Shown here: positions 32,619 through 40,815 of the stretch, one piece after another
Position numbering within the stretch: the stretch's first letter is position 1
Layout: each line of letters opens with the position of its first letter
NCBI RefSeq assembly: GCF_006334915.2
Contig: NZ_VDMA02000013.1
Span: forward strand, 124,001 to 188,000
DNA: 64,000 bases
Direction of reading: 5' to 3'
Source: Microbispora catharanthi
Lineage (GTDB): Bacteria > Actinomycetota > Actinomycetes > Streptosporangiales > Streptosporangiaceae
Made by a program: the position numbers and the translations under genes
The notes under the pieces: generated by a model
What the model was told of the DNA's origin: nothing
Seen by the model: only the letters and a program-made list of their open reading frames with translations
Database searches by the model: none

Positions 32619-35600
32619 GTGACGATATCGCCGACGACTGACAACGAGCATCTAATAGCGTCGCTTTCCCCACGCAGGCAGGAGGCCCTGCGCCGGCTCC
32701 TCGCCGCCAGAGCCGCCAGGGCCGCCGCCGCGGACGCGATCACCCCACGCGGCGAGGGACCCGCCCCCTGCTCCTACGAGCAGACCCAGATGTGGCTCGG
32801 CGCCCGCTTCGCCGAGGGCGCTCCGGCGCCGAACGCCACGATCGGCCTGCGGCTCACCGGCCCGCTCGACACCCGGGCGCTGACCGTCGCCCTGGACAGC
32901 CTGGTCGAACGCCACGAGATCCTGCGTACGGTCTACGAGGGCGACGGGCACGAGCCCCGCCAGATCGTCCTCGACCCCGGGCCGGCGCCGCTCGACGTCG
33001 TCGACCTGCGGGACCTGCCGGAGCCCGAGCGGGAGGCCCGGGCCCGGGAGATCACGTGCAGGGCCGCCGTCGAACGCTTCGACCTGGAGACCGGGCCGGT
33101 CCACCGCACGACGCTGGTCCGGCTGGCCGACGAGGACCACGTGCTGATGTTCGTCTGCCACCACATCGCATGCGACGGGTGGTCGGTCGGCATCATCGTG
33201 GACGAGCTCACCGGCGTGTACGCGGCCGCCCACGAGGGCCGTCCCGCCGAGGTGGCCACGCCCCCGCTTCAGTACGCCGACTACGCGGCCTGGTCGCGGC
33301 GTGAGCTGACCGGCGAGCGGCGCGAGCGGCGGCTCGCCTACTGGCGCGACCGGCTCGACGGCGCGAGCGCGGTGGAGCTTCCCATCGCGCGGGACGGTCA
33401 TGCCGCCACCGAGGGCAACCGGAGCGACTGCCACCTGTTCACGCTGCCGGACGAGGTCCTGCGGGCGCTGCGGGAGGTCGGCGGCCCGGGAACCACCCCG
33501 TTCGTGGCCCTGCTCACGGTCTTCTCGATGCTGCTCGCGCGCTACACCGGGCAGGGCGACCTGACGATCGCCACGGTGGACGGCGGCCGGCGCCGGGTGG
33601 AGCTGGAGCCCGTGCTGGGCTGCTTCGTCAACGCCCTGCCGCTGCGCGCCGACCTGTCGGACAACCCCTCGTTCAGGGAGGCGGCGGCCGGGGTGCGGCG
33701 CAGGCTCGGCGAGGCGCTCGCCAACCACCTGCCGTTCTCGGAACTGGCCGGGGCGCTGAGCGACCGGGACGCCCGCAACTTCTCGCTGTCGACCGTCGGC
33801 TTCTCGCTGCGCGTCTTCCGCGACCAGCGCGGGCGCTGGCCCGGACTGGAGGCGTCGGTCTGGGAGCACGAGGTCGACGACTTCACCTACGACCTCGCGC
33901 TGCTCGTGCACCTGAACGGCACCGGCGACCCCGAGCTCTATCTGACCTACCAGAAGGACCGGTTCGACGCGGACTCCGTCGTCCGGATGGCCGGGCACTA
34001 CCGGGCGCTGGCCGAGCGGATCGCCGCCGCCCCGGACACCCCGCTGGCCGACCTGGAGATGCTCACCGACGCCGAGCGCGACGTGGTGCTGGGCGCCTGG
34101 AACGACTCGGCCCGGCCGTACCCGGACGTGGCCCTGCCCGAGCTGCTGGAGCGCCACGCGGGCTCCGACGCGGTCGCGGCCTCCTTCGAGGGCCGCACGA
34201 CCACGTACGCCGAGCTGCACGCCCGCGCCAACCAGGTCGCCCACCTGCTGCGCGAGCGGGGCATCGGCCCGGAGGACACGGTGGGCGTGCTGCTCGACCG
34301 GAGCCCGGACCTCATCGCCTGCCTGCTGGGCGTGTGGAAGGCGGGCGCGGCCTACCTGCCGATGGATCCCAAGTTCCCCGCGCAGCGCGTCCGCGACATG
34401 CTGTCGATCGCCGCGACCCCGCTGGTCCTGACCTCGGCGGGCTACGCTCATCTCTTCGACGGCGTCCGCGTCGACGTCGTGGACGTGGACGGCGGCCTGC
34501 TCGACGAGCAGCCGCGCGACCCGGCCGGCGTGCCGTACGACATCGACCGGCTGGCCTATGTGATCTTCACGTCGGGGTCCACCGGCAAGCCGAAGGGCGT
34601 GCAGGTCACCCACCGCGGTCTGGTGAACCACGTGTGGTGGGCCGTCGAGGACCTGGCGTCCCAGGGCGACGGCGGCGCGCCGCTGTTCGGTTCGGTGGCG
34701 TTCGACCTCGTGGTGCCCAACCTGTGGGCGCCGCTCGTCGTGGGACAGCGGGTCACCGTGCTGGCCCAGGACTTCGACATGGGCGAGCTGGGCGCGCTGC
34801 TGGTGGCGGGCGGGCCGTACGGCTTCATCAAGTGCACCCCCGGCCACCTGGAGGTGCTCGGTCACCAGATCGACGCCCGGCAGGCCGCGGCGCTCGCCGG
34901 GAAGATCGTCGTGGCGGGCGAGGCGCTGCCCGGCTCGATGGCCAACCGGTGGCTGGAGATGCTCGGCCCGGGCCGACTGATCAACGAGTACGGCCCCACC
35001 GAGGCCTCTGTCGGGACGTGTATCTATCCCGTGCGGGACGCCCAGCTCGTGGAGGTCGTCCCGATCGGGCGTCCGCTGCCCAACATGCGGATGTACGTCC
35101 TGGACGCCAACCGGCGGCTGCAGCCGGTCGGCGTGCCGGGCGAGCTGTACGTCGGCGGCGTGGGCGTGACCCGCGGCTACATGAACCGGCTGGACCTCAC
35201 CGAGGAGCGGTTCCTCCCCGACCCCTTCCACCCTGTCTCCGGGAACGAGGGCGGGCGGATGTACCGCACCGGCGACCGGGTGACCTGGACGCGCGACGGG
35301 AACGTGGCCTTCCTCGGCCGGTTCGACGACCAGGTGAAGATCCGCGGCTACCGCATCGAGCTGGACGAGGTGCGGGCGGCCGTCCTCGATCACCCCGGCG
35401 TGCGCGACGCGGTCGTCACCGTGCACGCGTTCACGCCCGAGGACAAACGGCTCGTCGCCTACTACGTCCCCACAGGTCCGGAGTTATCCGAGCTGGCAGA
35501 GCACTGCGCGGCGCGGCTGCCGGAATACATGATCCCATCGGTGTTCGTGCCGCTGGAGACCATCCCGCTCAACGCCAACGGCAAGGTGGACCGCAAGGCG

Positions 35601-38138
35601 CTGCCCGATCCGGTGGTGCGGGTGGGCGAGGACCTGGCCGAGCCGACGACCGAGACCGAGATCGTGGTGGCCGGGGTCTGGCGTGAGGTCCTCGGCATCG
35701 AGGCCGTCTCGATCGACAACGACTTCAACGCGCTCGGCGGCCACTCGCTGCTGCTCATCCGCATGGTCGCCAAGCTGCGCCAGGCGCTGCCCGCCGACGG
35801 CTACCAGGTGACCGTGCTCGACGCGATCGCCAACCGCACCGTGCGGGAGCTGGCCGCGCTGATCGACGCCGCCCGGCAGGCGCCGGAAGAGACCGAGGAC
35901 GGCCCTCGCGGCCTGCTGGTCGAGCTGACCCGGCCGGTGAAGACGCCGACGCTGTCGCTGGTCTGCATCCCGTACGGCGGGGCCAGCGCGATGATCTACC
36001 AGCCGCTGGCCGACGTGCTGCCGGCCGGGCACTCGCTGTTCTCGGTCGCCCTGCCGGGCCACGAGCTCGGGGTCGAGGAGAGCACGATCCCGTTCCACGA
36101 GGCCGCGCAGCGGGTGTGCGACGAGGTGATGGAGCGGGTGCGCGGCCCGGTCGCGCTGTACGGCCACTGCGTCGGCAGCGCGCTCACCACCGAGATCGCG
36201 CGGAGGCTCGAGGCGGCGGGACGCCGGGTCGAGGCCGTCTACGTGGGCGGCAGCTTCCCGTTCGCCACCCCCACCAAGGGCCTGAACGGCCTGCTCGGAC
36301 GGATCTTCCGCAGCAAGGCGCTGGACAACGCCAACGCGCACGCCAACTGGCTGCGCGCGATGGGCGCCGACCTGCAGGACCTCGACCCCGATCAGGTCGA
36401 CCACATCATCCGCACGATGCGGGTGGACGCGCGGGCCGGCGAGGACTACTTCAGCGAACTCGTGGAGCAGCAGAGCCCGCAGCTGCGCGCCCCGGTGATC
36501 TCGATCGTCGGCGACCGCGACGCGCTGACCGACTTCTACCAGGAGCGCTACCGCGACTGGCACTGCGTCTCCGAGACCACGGCGCTGGTCGTGATGGCCG
36601 AGGCCGGCCACTACTTCCTCCGATACCGCACCGAGGAACTGGCCGCGATCGTCACGACCACCCACACCGCCGTGGAGAGTCCCGGCGAGTGGCGGCCGCG
36701 CCCGCCCGACGACCCGGCGACGTGGTGGCGACAGGCGCTGTCCGCCGACCGGCGGGCCGACGTCGCCGGGCCGCAGCCCAGCCTTGGCCGGTTCTTCACG
36801 GTGGCGACCGGTCAGATCGTCTCCATGATCGGCGCCGTGATGACCGAGTTCGCCGTGCCGATCTGGGCGTACCTGAAGAGCGGCTCGCTGGTGCAGTTCG
36901 GGCTGTTCGCCATCATCGGGCTGGTGCCGGGGCTCGTCCTCGCGCCGCTGATCGGCGCGCTCGTCGACCGGTACGACCGCAAGCGGGCGATGCTGGCGGC
37001 CGACGGCATGTCGCTGGCCGTGCAGGCCGCGCTGCTCGCGCTGATGGCGAGCGACGGGTTGAGCATGCCCGTGCTGTACGCCCTGCTGGTGGTGCTGTCG
37101 ATATCGGTGACCCTCCAACGGGTGGCCTGGCAGTCGGCGGGTCCGCAGCTCGCGCCCAAGCACTATCTGCATCACGTCGGCGGCGTCGTCCAGCTCGGCA
37201 ACGCCGTGGCCCAGCTCATGGTCCCGCTGTTCTCCGTCGCCGTGCTGGCGTTGATCGGCATCGAGGGCATCCTGACCGCCAACGTGATCTGCTACGCGAT
37301 CGCGTTCGCCGTGACCCTGCTCGTGCGCTTCCCGGCCACGATGGCCTGGCGGCGCAGGGAGACGGTCTCCGCCGAGATCCGCAACGGCTTCCGCTACCTG
37401 CTGCGACGGCGGGGCCTGCGGGCCATGGCCTTCACGATGTTCATCGTGAACTTCTTCCTGTTCACCGGGTTCATCATGATCTCGCCGCTGGTGCTGTCGG
37501 TCGGCGAGCTGGCCGACACCGGGCGGGTGGCGCTGCTCGCCGGGATCGGGGCGGTCTGCGGCGGCGTGATCATCACGCTGTGGGGCGGCCCGCGCGACCG
37601 CCGGATGTTCGGCATGCTGTCGGCCGCCGGCGTGCTCGGGATCTTCTGCGCGATCGCCGGTCTGCGCTCGTCGCTCGTCCTCATCACGGTCGGCGCCTTC
37701 GGCATGTCGCTGATGATGACGATCAGCGACGGCATCTGGCTGACGATCATCCACTCGAAGGTGCCCCAGCGCTACCACGCCCGGGTCATCGCGATCAACC
37801 GGATGCTCGCGCTGTCGACCCAGCCGGTCGGCCTGGCCGTACAGGCCTGGCTGGTGGGGCTGGTCTTCGAGCCGCTGATGCGGCCGGACGGCCCGCTGGC
37901 CGACACGGTCGGCACGGTGATCGGGGTCGGCGAGGGCCGCGGCATCGGCCTGCTGTACGTGGTGTGCGGCCTGGCCATCGCGTTCACGATCACGCTGGCC
38001 CTGCGTCACCCGGCCCTGGCGCGGTTCGACCAGGAGACCCCGGACGCCGAGCCCGACGACCTGGTCGGTCTGGAGGCGCTGCGCAGCCGCCAGGAGGAGG
38101 CGAGCGTTCCGGCGCAGCGGGTCCCGGCCGAGCTCTGA
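32619..38138 (+). CDS. NRPS-exporter fusion: C-A-T-TE-MFS
   Basis: The protein has 1839 residues from GTG 32619, with a good AGAGGAG site. Domain order: docking-like helix (LSPRRQEALRRLLAARAA, 16-33); condensation domain with HHIACDG (H181, H182, D186); adenylation domain with TSGSTGKPKG (651-660), NEYGPTEAS (789-797), YRTGDR and NGKVDRKAL; carrier domain LGGHSL (Ser1043); thioesterase with GHCVGS (Cys1184 where Ser is usual), Asp1301, His1331; then about 12 membrane segments of an MFS transporter (about 1388-1795). The binding-pocket residues read D-L-P-K-V-A-E-V-G-K, nearest to the Asn code. One amino acid is activated, joined to an upstream acyl group, released and exported by the same chain. 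The FkbH-carrier protein is the likely acyl donor. Confidence 0.92.
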   Translation: MTISPTTDNEHLIASLSPRRQEALRRLLAARAARAAAADAITPRGEGPAPCSYEQTQMWLGARFAEGAPAPNATIGLRLTGPLDTRALTVALDSLVERHEILRTVYEGDGHEPRQIVLDPGPAPLDVVDLRDLPEPEREARAREITCRAAVERFDLETGPVHRTTLVRLADEDHVLMFVCHHIACDGWSVGIIVDELTGVYAAAHEGRPAEVATPPLQYADYAAWSRRELTGERRERRLAYWRDRLDGASAVELPIARDGHAATEGNRSDCHLFTLPDEVLRALREVGGPGTTPFVALLTVFSMLLARYTGQGDLTIATVDGGRRRVELEPVLGCFVNALPLRADLSDNPSFREAAAGVRRRLGEALANHLPFSELAGALSDRDARNFSLSTVGFSLRVFRDQRGRWPGLEASVWEHEVDDFTYDLALLVHLNGTGDPELYLTYQKDRFDADSVVRMAGHYRALAERIAAAPDTPLADLEMLTDAERDVVLGAWNDSARPYPDVALPELLERHAGSDAVAASFEGRTTTYAELHARANQVAHLLRERGIGPEDTVGVLLDRSPDLIACLLGVWKAGAAYLPMDPKFPAQRVRDMLSIAATPLVLTSAGYAHLFDGVRVDVVDVDGGLLDEQPRDPAGVPYDIDRLAYVIFTSGSTGKPKGVQVTHRGLVNHVWWAVEDLASQGDGGAPLFGSVAFDLVVPNLWAPLVVGQRVTVLAQDFDMGELGALLVAGGPYGFIKCTPGHLEVLGHQIDARQAAALAGKIVVAGEALPGSMANRWLEMLGPGRLINEYGPTEASVGTCIYPVRDAQLVEVVPIGRPLPNMRMYVLDANRRLQPVGVPGELYVGGVGVTRGYMNRLDLTEERFLPDPFHPVSGNEGGRMYRTGDRVTWTRDGNVAFLGRFDDQVKIRGYRIELDEVRAAVLDHPGVRDAVVTVHAFTPEDKRLVAYYVPTGPELSELAEHCAARLPEYMIPSVFVPLETIPLNANGKVDRKALPDPVVRVGEDLAEPTTETEIVVAGVWREVLGIEAVSIDNDFNALGGHSLLLIRMVAKLRQALPADGYQVTVLDAIANRTVRELAALIDAARQAPEETEDGPRGLLVELTRPVKTPTLSLVCIPYGGASAMIYQPLADVLPAGHSLFSVALPGHELGVEESTIPFHEAAQRVCDEVMERVRGPVALYGHCVGSALTTEIARRLEAAGRRVEAVYVGGSFPFATPTKGLNGLLGRIFRSKALDNANAHANWLRAMGADLQDLDPDQVDHIIRTMRVDARAGEDYFSELVEQQSPQLRAPVISIVGDRDALTDFYQERYRDWHCVSETTALVVMAEAGHYFLRYRTEELAAIVTTTHTAVESPGEWRPRPPDDPATWWRQALSADRRADVAGPQPSLGRFFTVATGQIVSMIGAVMTEFAVPIWAYLKSGSLVQFGLFAIIGLVPGLVLAPLIGALVDRYDRKRAMLAADGMSLAVQAALLALMASDGLSMPVLYALLVVLSISVTLQRVAWQSAGPQLAPKHYLHHVGGVVQLGNAVAQLMVPLFSVAVLALIGIEGILTANVICYAIAFAVTLLVRFPATMAWRRRETVSAEIRNGFRYLLRRRGLRAMAFTMFIVNFFLFTGFIMISPLVLSVGELADTGRVALLAGIGAVCGGVIITLWGGPRDRRMFGMLSAAGVLGIFCAIAGLRSSLVLITVGAFGMSLMMTISDGIWLTIIHSKVPQRYHARVIAINRMLALSTQPVGLAVQAWLVGLVFEPLMRPDGPLADTVGTVIGVGEGRGIGLLYVVCGLAIAFTITLALRHPALARFDQETPDAEPDDLVGLEALRSRQEEASVPAQRVPAEL

Positions 38139-38162
38139 GGTGCTCTGACGGATGAATGGCCT

Positions 38163-38188
38163 ACGGGCCGCCGGGTACGGCGGCCCGT
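38163..38188 (+). terminator. Strong hairpin terminator after the NRPS-MFS gene
   Basis: ACGGGCCGCCG (38163-38173) and CGGCGGCCCGT (38178-38188) pair perfectly over 11 bp with a GGTA tetraloop, 25 bases after the stop codon. It directly abuts the next ATG (38189), which is unusual. Confidence 0.7.
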
Positions 38189-38491
38189 ATGGACGAGAAG
38201 AAGATGAACCCGAAGCAGCTCGCAGAGGAGCTGGCGACCAACGCGCAGGACGACCCGCGGTTCAAGAACCGGACGCCCGGCATCCGGGCCACCCGGCAGG
38301 GGTCGGTGGAGAAGGCGGACCAGGACGCCGCCGGCATCGTCGGCGGGACCGGCGTGTCGGGCGGCGGGGCCTCCGGAGGTGGAACGTTCGGGCAGCCGCC
38401 GACCGGACGGCTCGACGACGACCAGCTCGCCGACACGGTGGCGGGCACCGGCCTGCCGCCCGACGACGAGGAGGACGAGGGCGACCAGTAG
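38189..38491 (+). CDS. Small acidic Gly-rich protein of unknown function
   Basis: About 100 residues from ATG 38189; ATG 38204 (MNPKQLAEELATNAQDDPRF) is an alternative after GAGAAG. The N-terminal half is charged and helical. A Gly-rich loop (GGTGVSGGGASGGG) and an acidic tail (DDEEDEGDQ) follow. There is no Cys, membrane segment or signal. The protein looks intrinsically disordered. I do not recognise the family. It follows the NRPS terminator and so probably has its own expression. Confidence 0.6.
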   Translation: MDEKKMNPKQLAEELATNAQDDPRFKNRTPGIRATRQGSVEKADQDAAGIVGGTGVSGGGASGGGTFGQPPTGRLDDDQLADTVAGTGLPPDDEEDEGDQ

Positions 38492-38494
38492 ATC

Positions 38495-38770
38495 TCAGCT
38501 CAGGCGGAAGGTCGGGCGGCCGCCCGGACCGGTTTCGGCGTCCAGCGTCTTGCCGCCGACGGCCTGGGCGACCTGTGCGTCGAGGAAGACGCGCACGTCC
38601 GCTCTCTTGATCACCTCGTCGCCCGAGAAGGGCGCGCTCACCAGCGAGAGCTCCAGCGAGGCGGGCTCGCCCGGCTTGGCCGCGATGCGCAGGCCCGCCT
38701 CCTCGGGGAGGTACTCCCCCACCATCAGATCGCGGATCGCCTGAACGGCGTGGTCGGTGACTGTCAGCAC
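38495..38770 (-). CDS. HesB/IscA-like fold protein lacking all cysteines
   Basis: The protein has 91 residues with the A-type Fe-S carrier layout: LTVTDHAVQAIRDLM, GLRIAAKP, the beta strands LELSLVSAPFSGDEVI and RVFLDAQVAQAVGGKTLDAE. True IscA/HesB proteins use three conserved Cys to hold a cluster. This protein contains none, so it cannot act as a classical carrier. Cys-free HesB-like proteins are common in actinomycetes, with no known role. Confidence 0.7.
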   Translation of the reverse strand: MLTVTDHAVQAIRDLMVGEYLPEEAGLRIAAKPGEPASLELSLVSAPFSGDEVIKRADVRVFLDAQVAQAVGGKTLDAETGPGGRPTFRLS

Positions 38771-38792
38771 GACGCGCCTCCTAGGTGTCTGC

Positions 38793-39377
38793 TCACGCGT
38801 CCTCGGGCTTGCGCCGCCGGTTCATCGCGAGCCATCCGGCGTCCCAGGCGGCGTACCTGCGGTGATCGAGACGGCGGCGGACGAGGGAGAGGCACGCCAG
38901 CAGGGCCGTCAGCGACAGCGCCGCCGTGGCCGTTCCGGACGCGACGCCGTCCGCGACCGTGTCGATCCGGCTCCGCGGGCCGTCGCCCGGCCTGCCGTCG
39001 CGGTCCAGCCAGATCCGCACGGGCGTGCCGGCCGTGGCCGCCGAGGGAACCGGCGCCTGCCCGGTCACCGTACGGCCGTCGGCGGCCGTCCAGGCGACAC
39101 CCGTGCGCAGCCGCGCGGCGGTGCCCTCCACCGCGACCCAGGTGGCCGCCGGCGCGTCCCGCGTGACGGTGGCCGTCACCCAGCGCCCGGAATGCTCCTC
39201 GGCCACGCCGCCGCGATACACGGCGGCGCCCACGGCGAACGCCGCGACCAGGCTCAGCACGGCCAGGATCAGGAAGGCGAGAACGGCCGCGGACTCGACG
39301 CGGTCGGTTCCGCGCCGTAAGGGATTGCCGTCGGGCAGGTAGCGTCGCACCCGCATCGTCACCGGGCCAGATCGCAT
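38793..39377 (-). CDS. Rv1733c-family two-TM membrane protein
   Basis: 194 residues from ATG 39377, or 187 from ATG 39356 (MRVRRYLPDGNPLRRGTDRV). The RRYLPDGNPLRRGTDRVE signature, a first membrane helix (AAVLAFLILAVLSLVAAFAV), an extracytoplasmic beta-rich domain and a second helix (TAALSLTALLACLSLV) with a basic tail are those of actinobacterial Rv1733c-like proteins. Mycobacterial Rv1733c belongs to the dormancy regulon. The molecular function is unknown. Confidence 0.75.
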   Translation of the reverse strand: MRSGPVTMRVRRYLPDGNPLRRGTDRVESAAVLAFLILAVLSLVAAFAVGAAVYRGGVAEEHSGRWVTATVTRDAPAATWVAVEGTAARLRTGVAWTAADGRTVTGQAPVPSAATAGTPVRIWLDRDGRPGDGPRSRIDTVADGVASGTATAALSLTALLACLSLVRRRLDHRRYAAWDAGWLAMNRRRKPEDA

Positions 39378-39413
39378 CGCGTCACCCCTCCTCCTTCTCG
39401 TGCGCCGGTTGTC

Positions 39414-39791
39414 TCACTCGCCCGGCTCCCGGAACCGCGGCGCGTCCGGCGGAGGGCCGGAGGACTCCTGGATCAGCGCGTTCAACGTGGTGTCGTCGGC
39501 GATGGCGTGCTCGAACTCGGGTGTGTCCTCCAGCGCGGTGATCCGCTCCGGTCGCCGCGCCTCCCGCTCCGCCTCGTCCCGGGCCCGTACGGCCTCCTCG
39601 ATGGCCTCCAGCATCTCCCGCCGGCTGTAGGAGCCCTCGGGGATCTCGTTCAGGAGGGCGAGGGTCTCGGCCGACACGTGGATGTCCGCGGCGGCGGCGG
39701 AGTAGAGGTCGCGGCGCGTCACGCGGAGGCGGTCGTGGAACACCTCGTCCACGACCTGGCGCAGCCGCTCCGTCTCCGCAGGGTCAGGCAT
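39414..39791 (-). CDS. Small acidic helical protein, unknown
   Basis: The protein has 125 residues with a GAAGGAGAAGGC ribosome site before the ATG. It is highly charged and helical. The middle IHVSAETLALLNEIPEGSYS, RREMLEAIEEAV resembles the helix-PxGxYsRxEhLxAL motif of DUF2795-like small proteins, and a disordered Pro-rich end follows. There is no signal peptide or Cys. It belongs to a run of three minus-strand small genes (38495-39791). Confidence 0.55.
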   Translation of the reverse strand: MPDPAETERLRQVVDEVFHDRLRVTRRDLYSAAAADIHVSAETLALLNEIPEGSYSRREMLEAIEEAVRARDEAEREARRPERITALEDTPEFEHAIADDTTLNALIQESSGPPPDAPRFREPGE

Positions 39792-39842
39792 GCCTTCTCC
39801 TTCCGCTCTCTCCTTACCCCCCGCGGTGCGGATCCCACGCCC

Positions 39843-40694
39843 TCACGGCCCTTCCCCTTGCAGATCGGCGGCGAGGTCGACGAACTCCTGGATGAGCCGG
39901 CCGCGGCGGTCGGCGTCCCACGCGAGGCAGACCTCGTTGGGCGGGAAGTCCCGGACGGGCACATGCGCCACGTCGGAACGGGTGTAGAAGGTCGCGGCGG
40001 ACAGCGGGAGAATCACGACGCCACGCTCCGCCGCCACGTGTTCCAGCTTCTCCTCGACCGTGCGCACCGCGGGTTCCGTCCGGGGAGCGTCGCCGGGCCA
40101 CTCCGGCACCGCGGCGGGGTTCTGCAGCAGGCACTCGCCCGCCAGGTCGGCGACGTCGACGGCGTCCTTGCCCGCCAGCGGATGGCCGGCCGGCAGGACC
40201 ACGACGCGCGGCTCGGCGAACAGCGGCCGCAGCCGCAGCCCGCGCCGGTCCACCGGCAGCCGGACGTAGCCGACGTCGGCCCGCCCGTCCCGGATGACGT
40301 CGATCTGGTCGTCCCAGCTCGTACGGAGCACCTCGACGGTGAGTTCGGGGTGCCGGGCGGACAGGGCGCGCACGGCCGGGGTGACGATCAGGCCGGGCAT
40401 GAAGGCCACGGTGAAGGTCCGGGGGCCGCGGGCGGCCCTGCCGACCCGCCGCCGCAACGCCTCGGCGGCGGCGAGCAGCGGCCGGGCGTCCTCCAGGAGT
40501 TGCTCGCCGGCGGGCGTCAGCTCGGTGCCCCGCCTGGTGCGGACGAACAGCTGGGCCCTGAGCTCGCCCTCCAACGCCCTGATCTGCCGGGACAGCACGG
40601 GCTGCGCGATGTGCAGCGCCTCGGCCGCCCGCCCGAAGTGCAGCCGCTCTGCGACCGCCACGAAGTAACGCAGCTTGCGCAGGTCCACGTCCAC
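39843..40694 (-). CDS. LysR-family transcriptional regulator
   Basis: The protein has 283 residues from GTG 40694, with GAGGAGGC 5 bases upstream. The N-terminal winged helix is classical (LRKLRYFVAVAERLHFGRAA, QPVLSRQIRALEGEL, LFVRTRRGTELTPAG). A periplasmic-binding-like effector domain follows (TFTVAFMPGLI, LTVEVLRTSWDDQIDVIRDG). It is divergent from the SDR gene 121 bases away, the usual arrangement for a regulator and its target. Confidence 0.9.
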   Translation of the reverse strand: MDVDLRKLRYFVAVAERLHFGRAAEALHIAQPVLSRQIRALEGELRAQLFVRTRRGTELTPAGEQLLEDARPLLAAAEALRRRVGRAARGPRTFTVAFMPGLIVTPAVRALSARHPELTVEVLRTSWDDQIDVIRDGRADVGYVRLPVDRRGLRLRPLFAEPRVVVLPAGHPLAGKDAVDVADLAGECLLQNPAAVPEWPGDAPRTEPAVRTVEEKLEHVAAERGVVILPLSAATFYTRSDVAHVPVRDFPPNEVCLAWDADRRGRLIQEFVDLAADLQGEGP

Positions 40695-40815
40695 CGGCGC
40701 CTCCTCGCAGGGCTGATGCCCTGAGGGTATTACAGGCGCCCGGACAGGTCTTGGACGCCCGCCCACGTGCGATCGCAAAGTGGAGACACCTCCGATTTGG
40801 CGAAAGGTCACCACC

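Noticed and set aside
32652-35426. Very long minus-strand open frame (over 900 codons) antisense to the NRPS gene
   Set aside because: Its His/Arg/Val/Gly-rich composition and position match the antisense shadow of high-GC third-position coding sequence; the sense frame has complete NRPS motifs.
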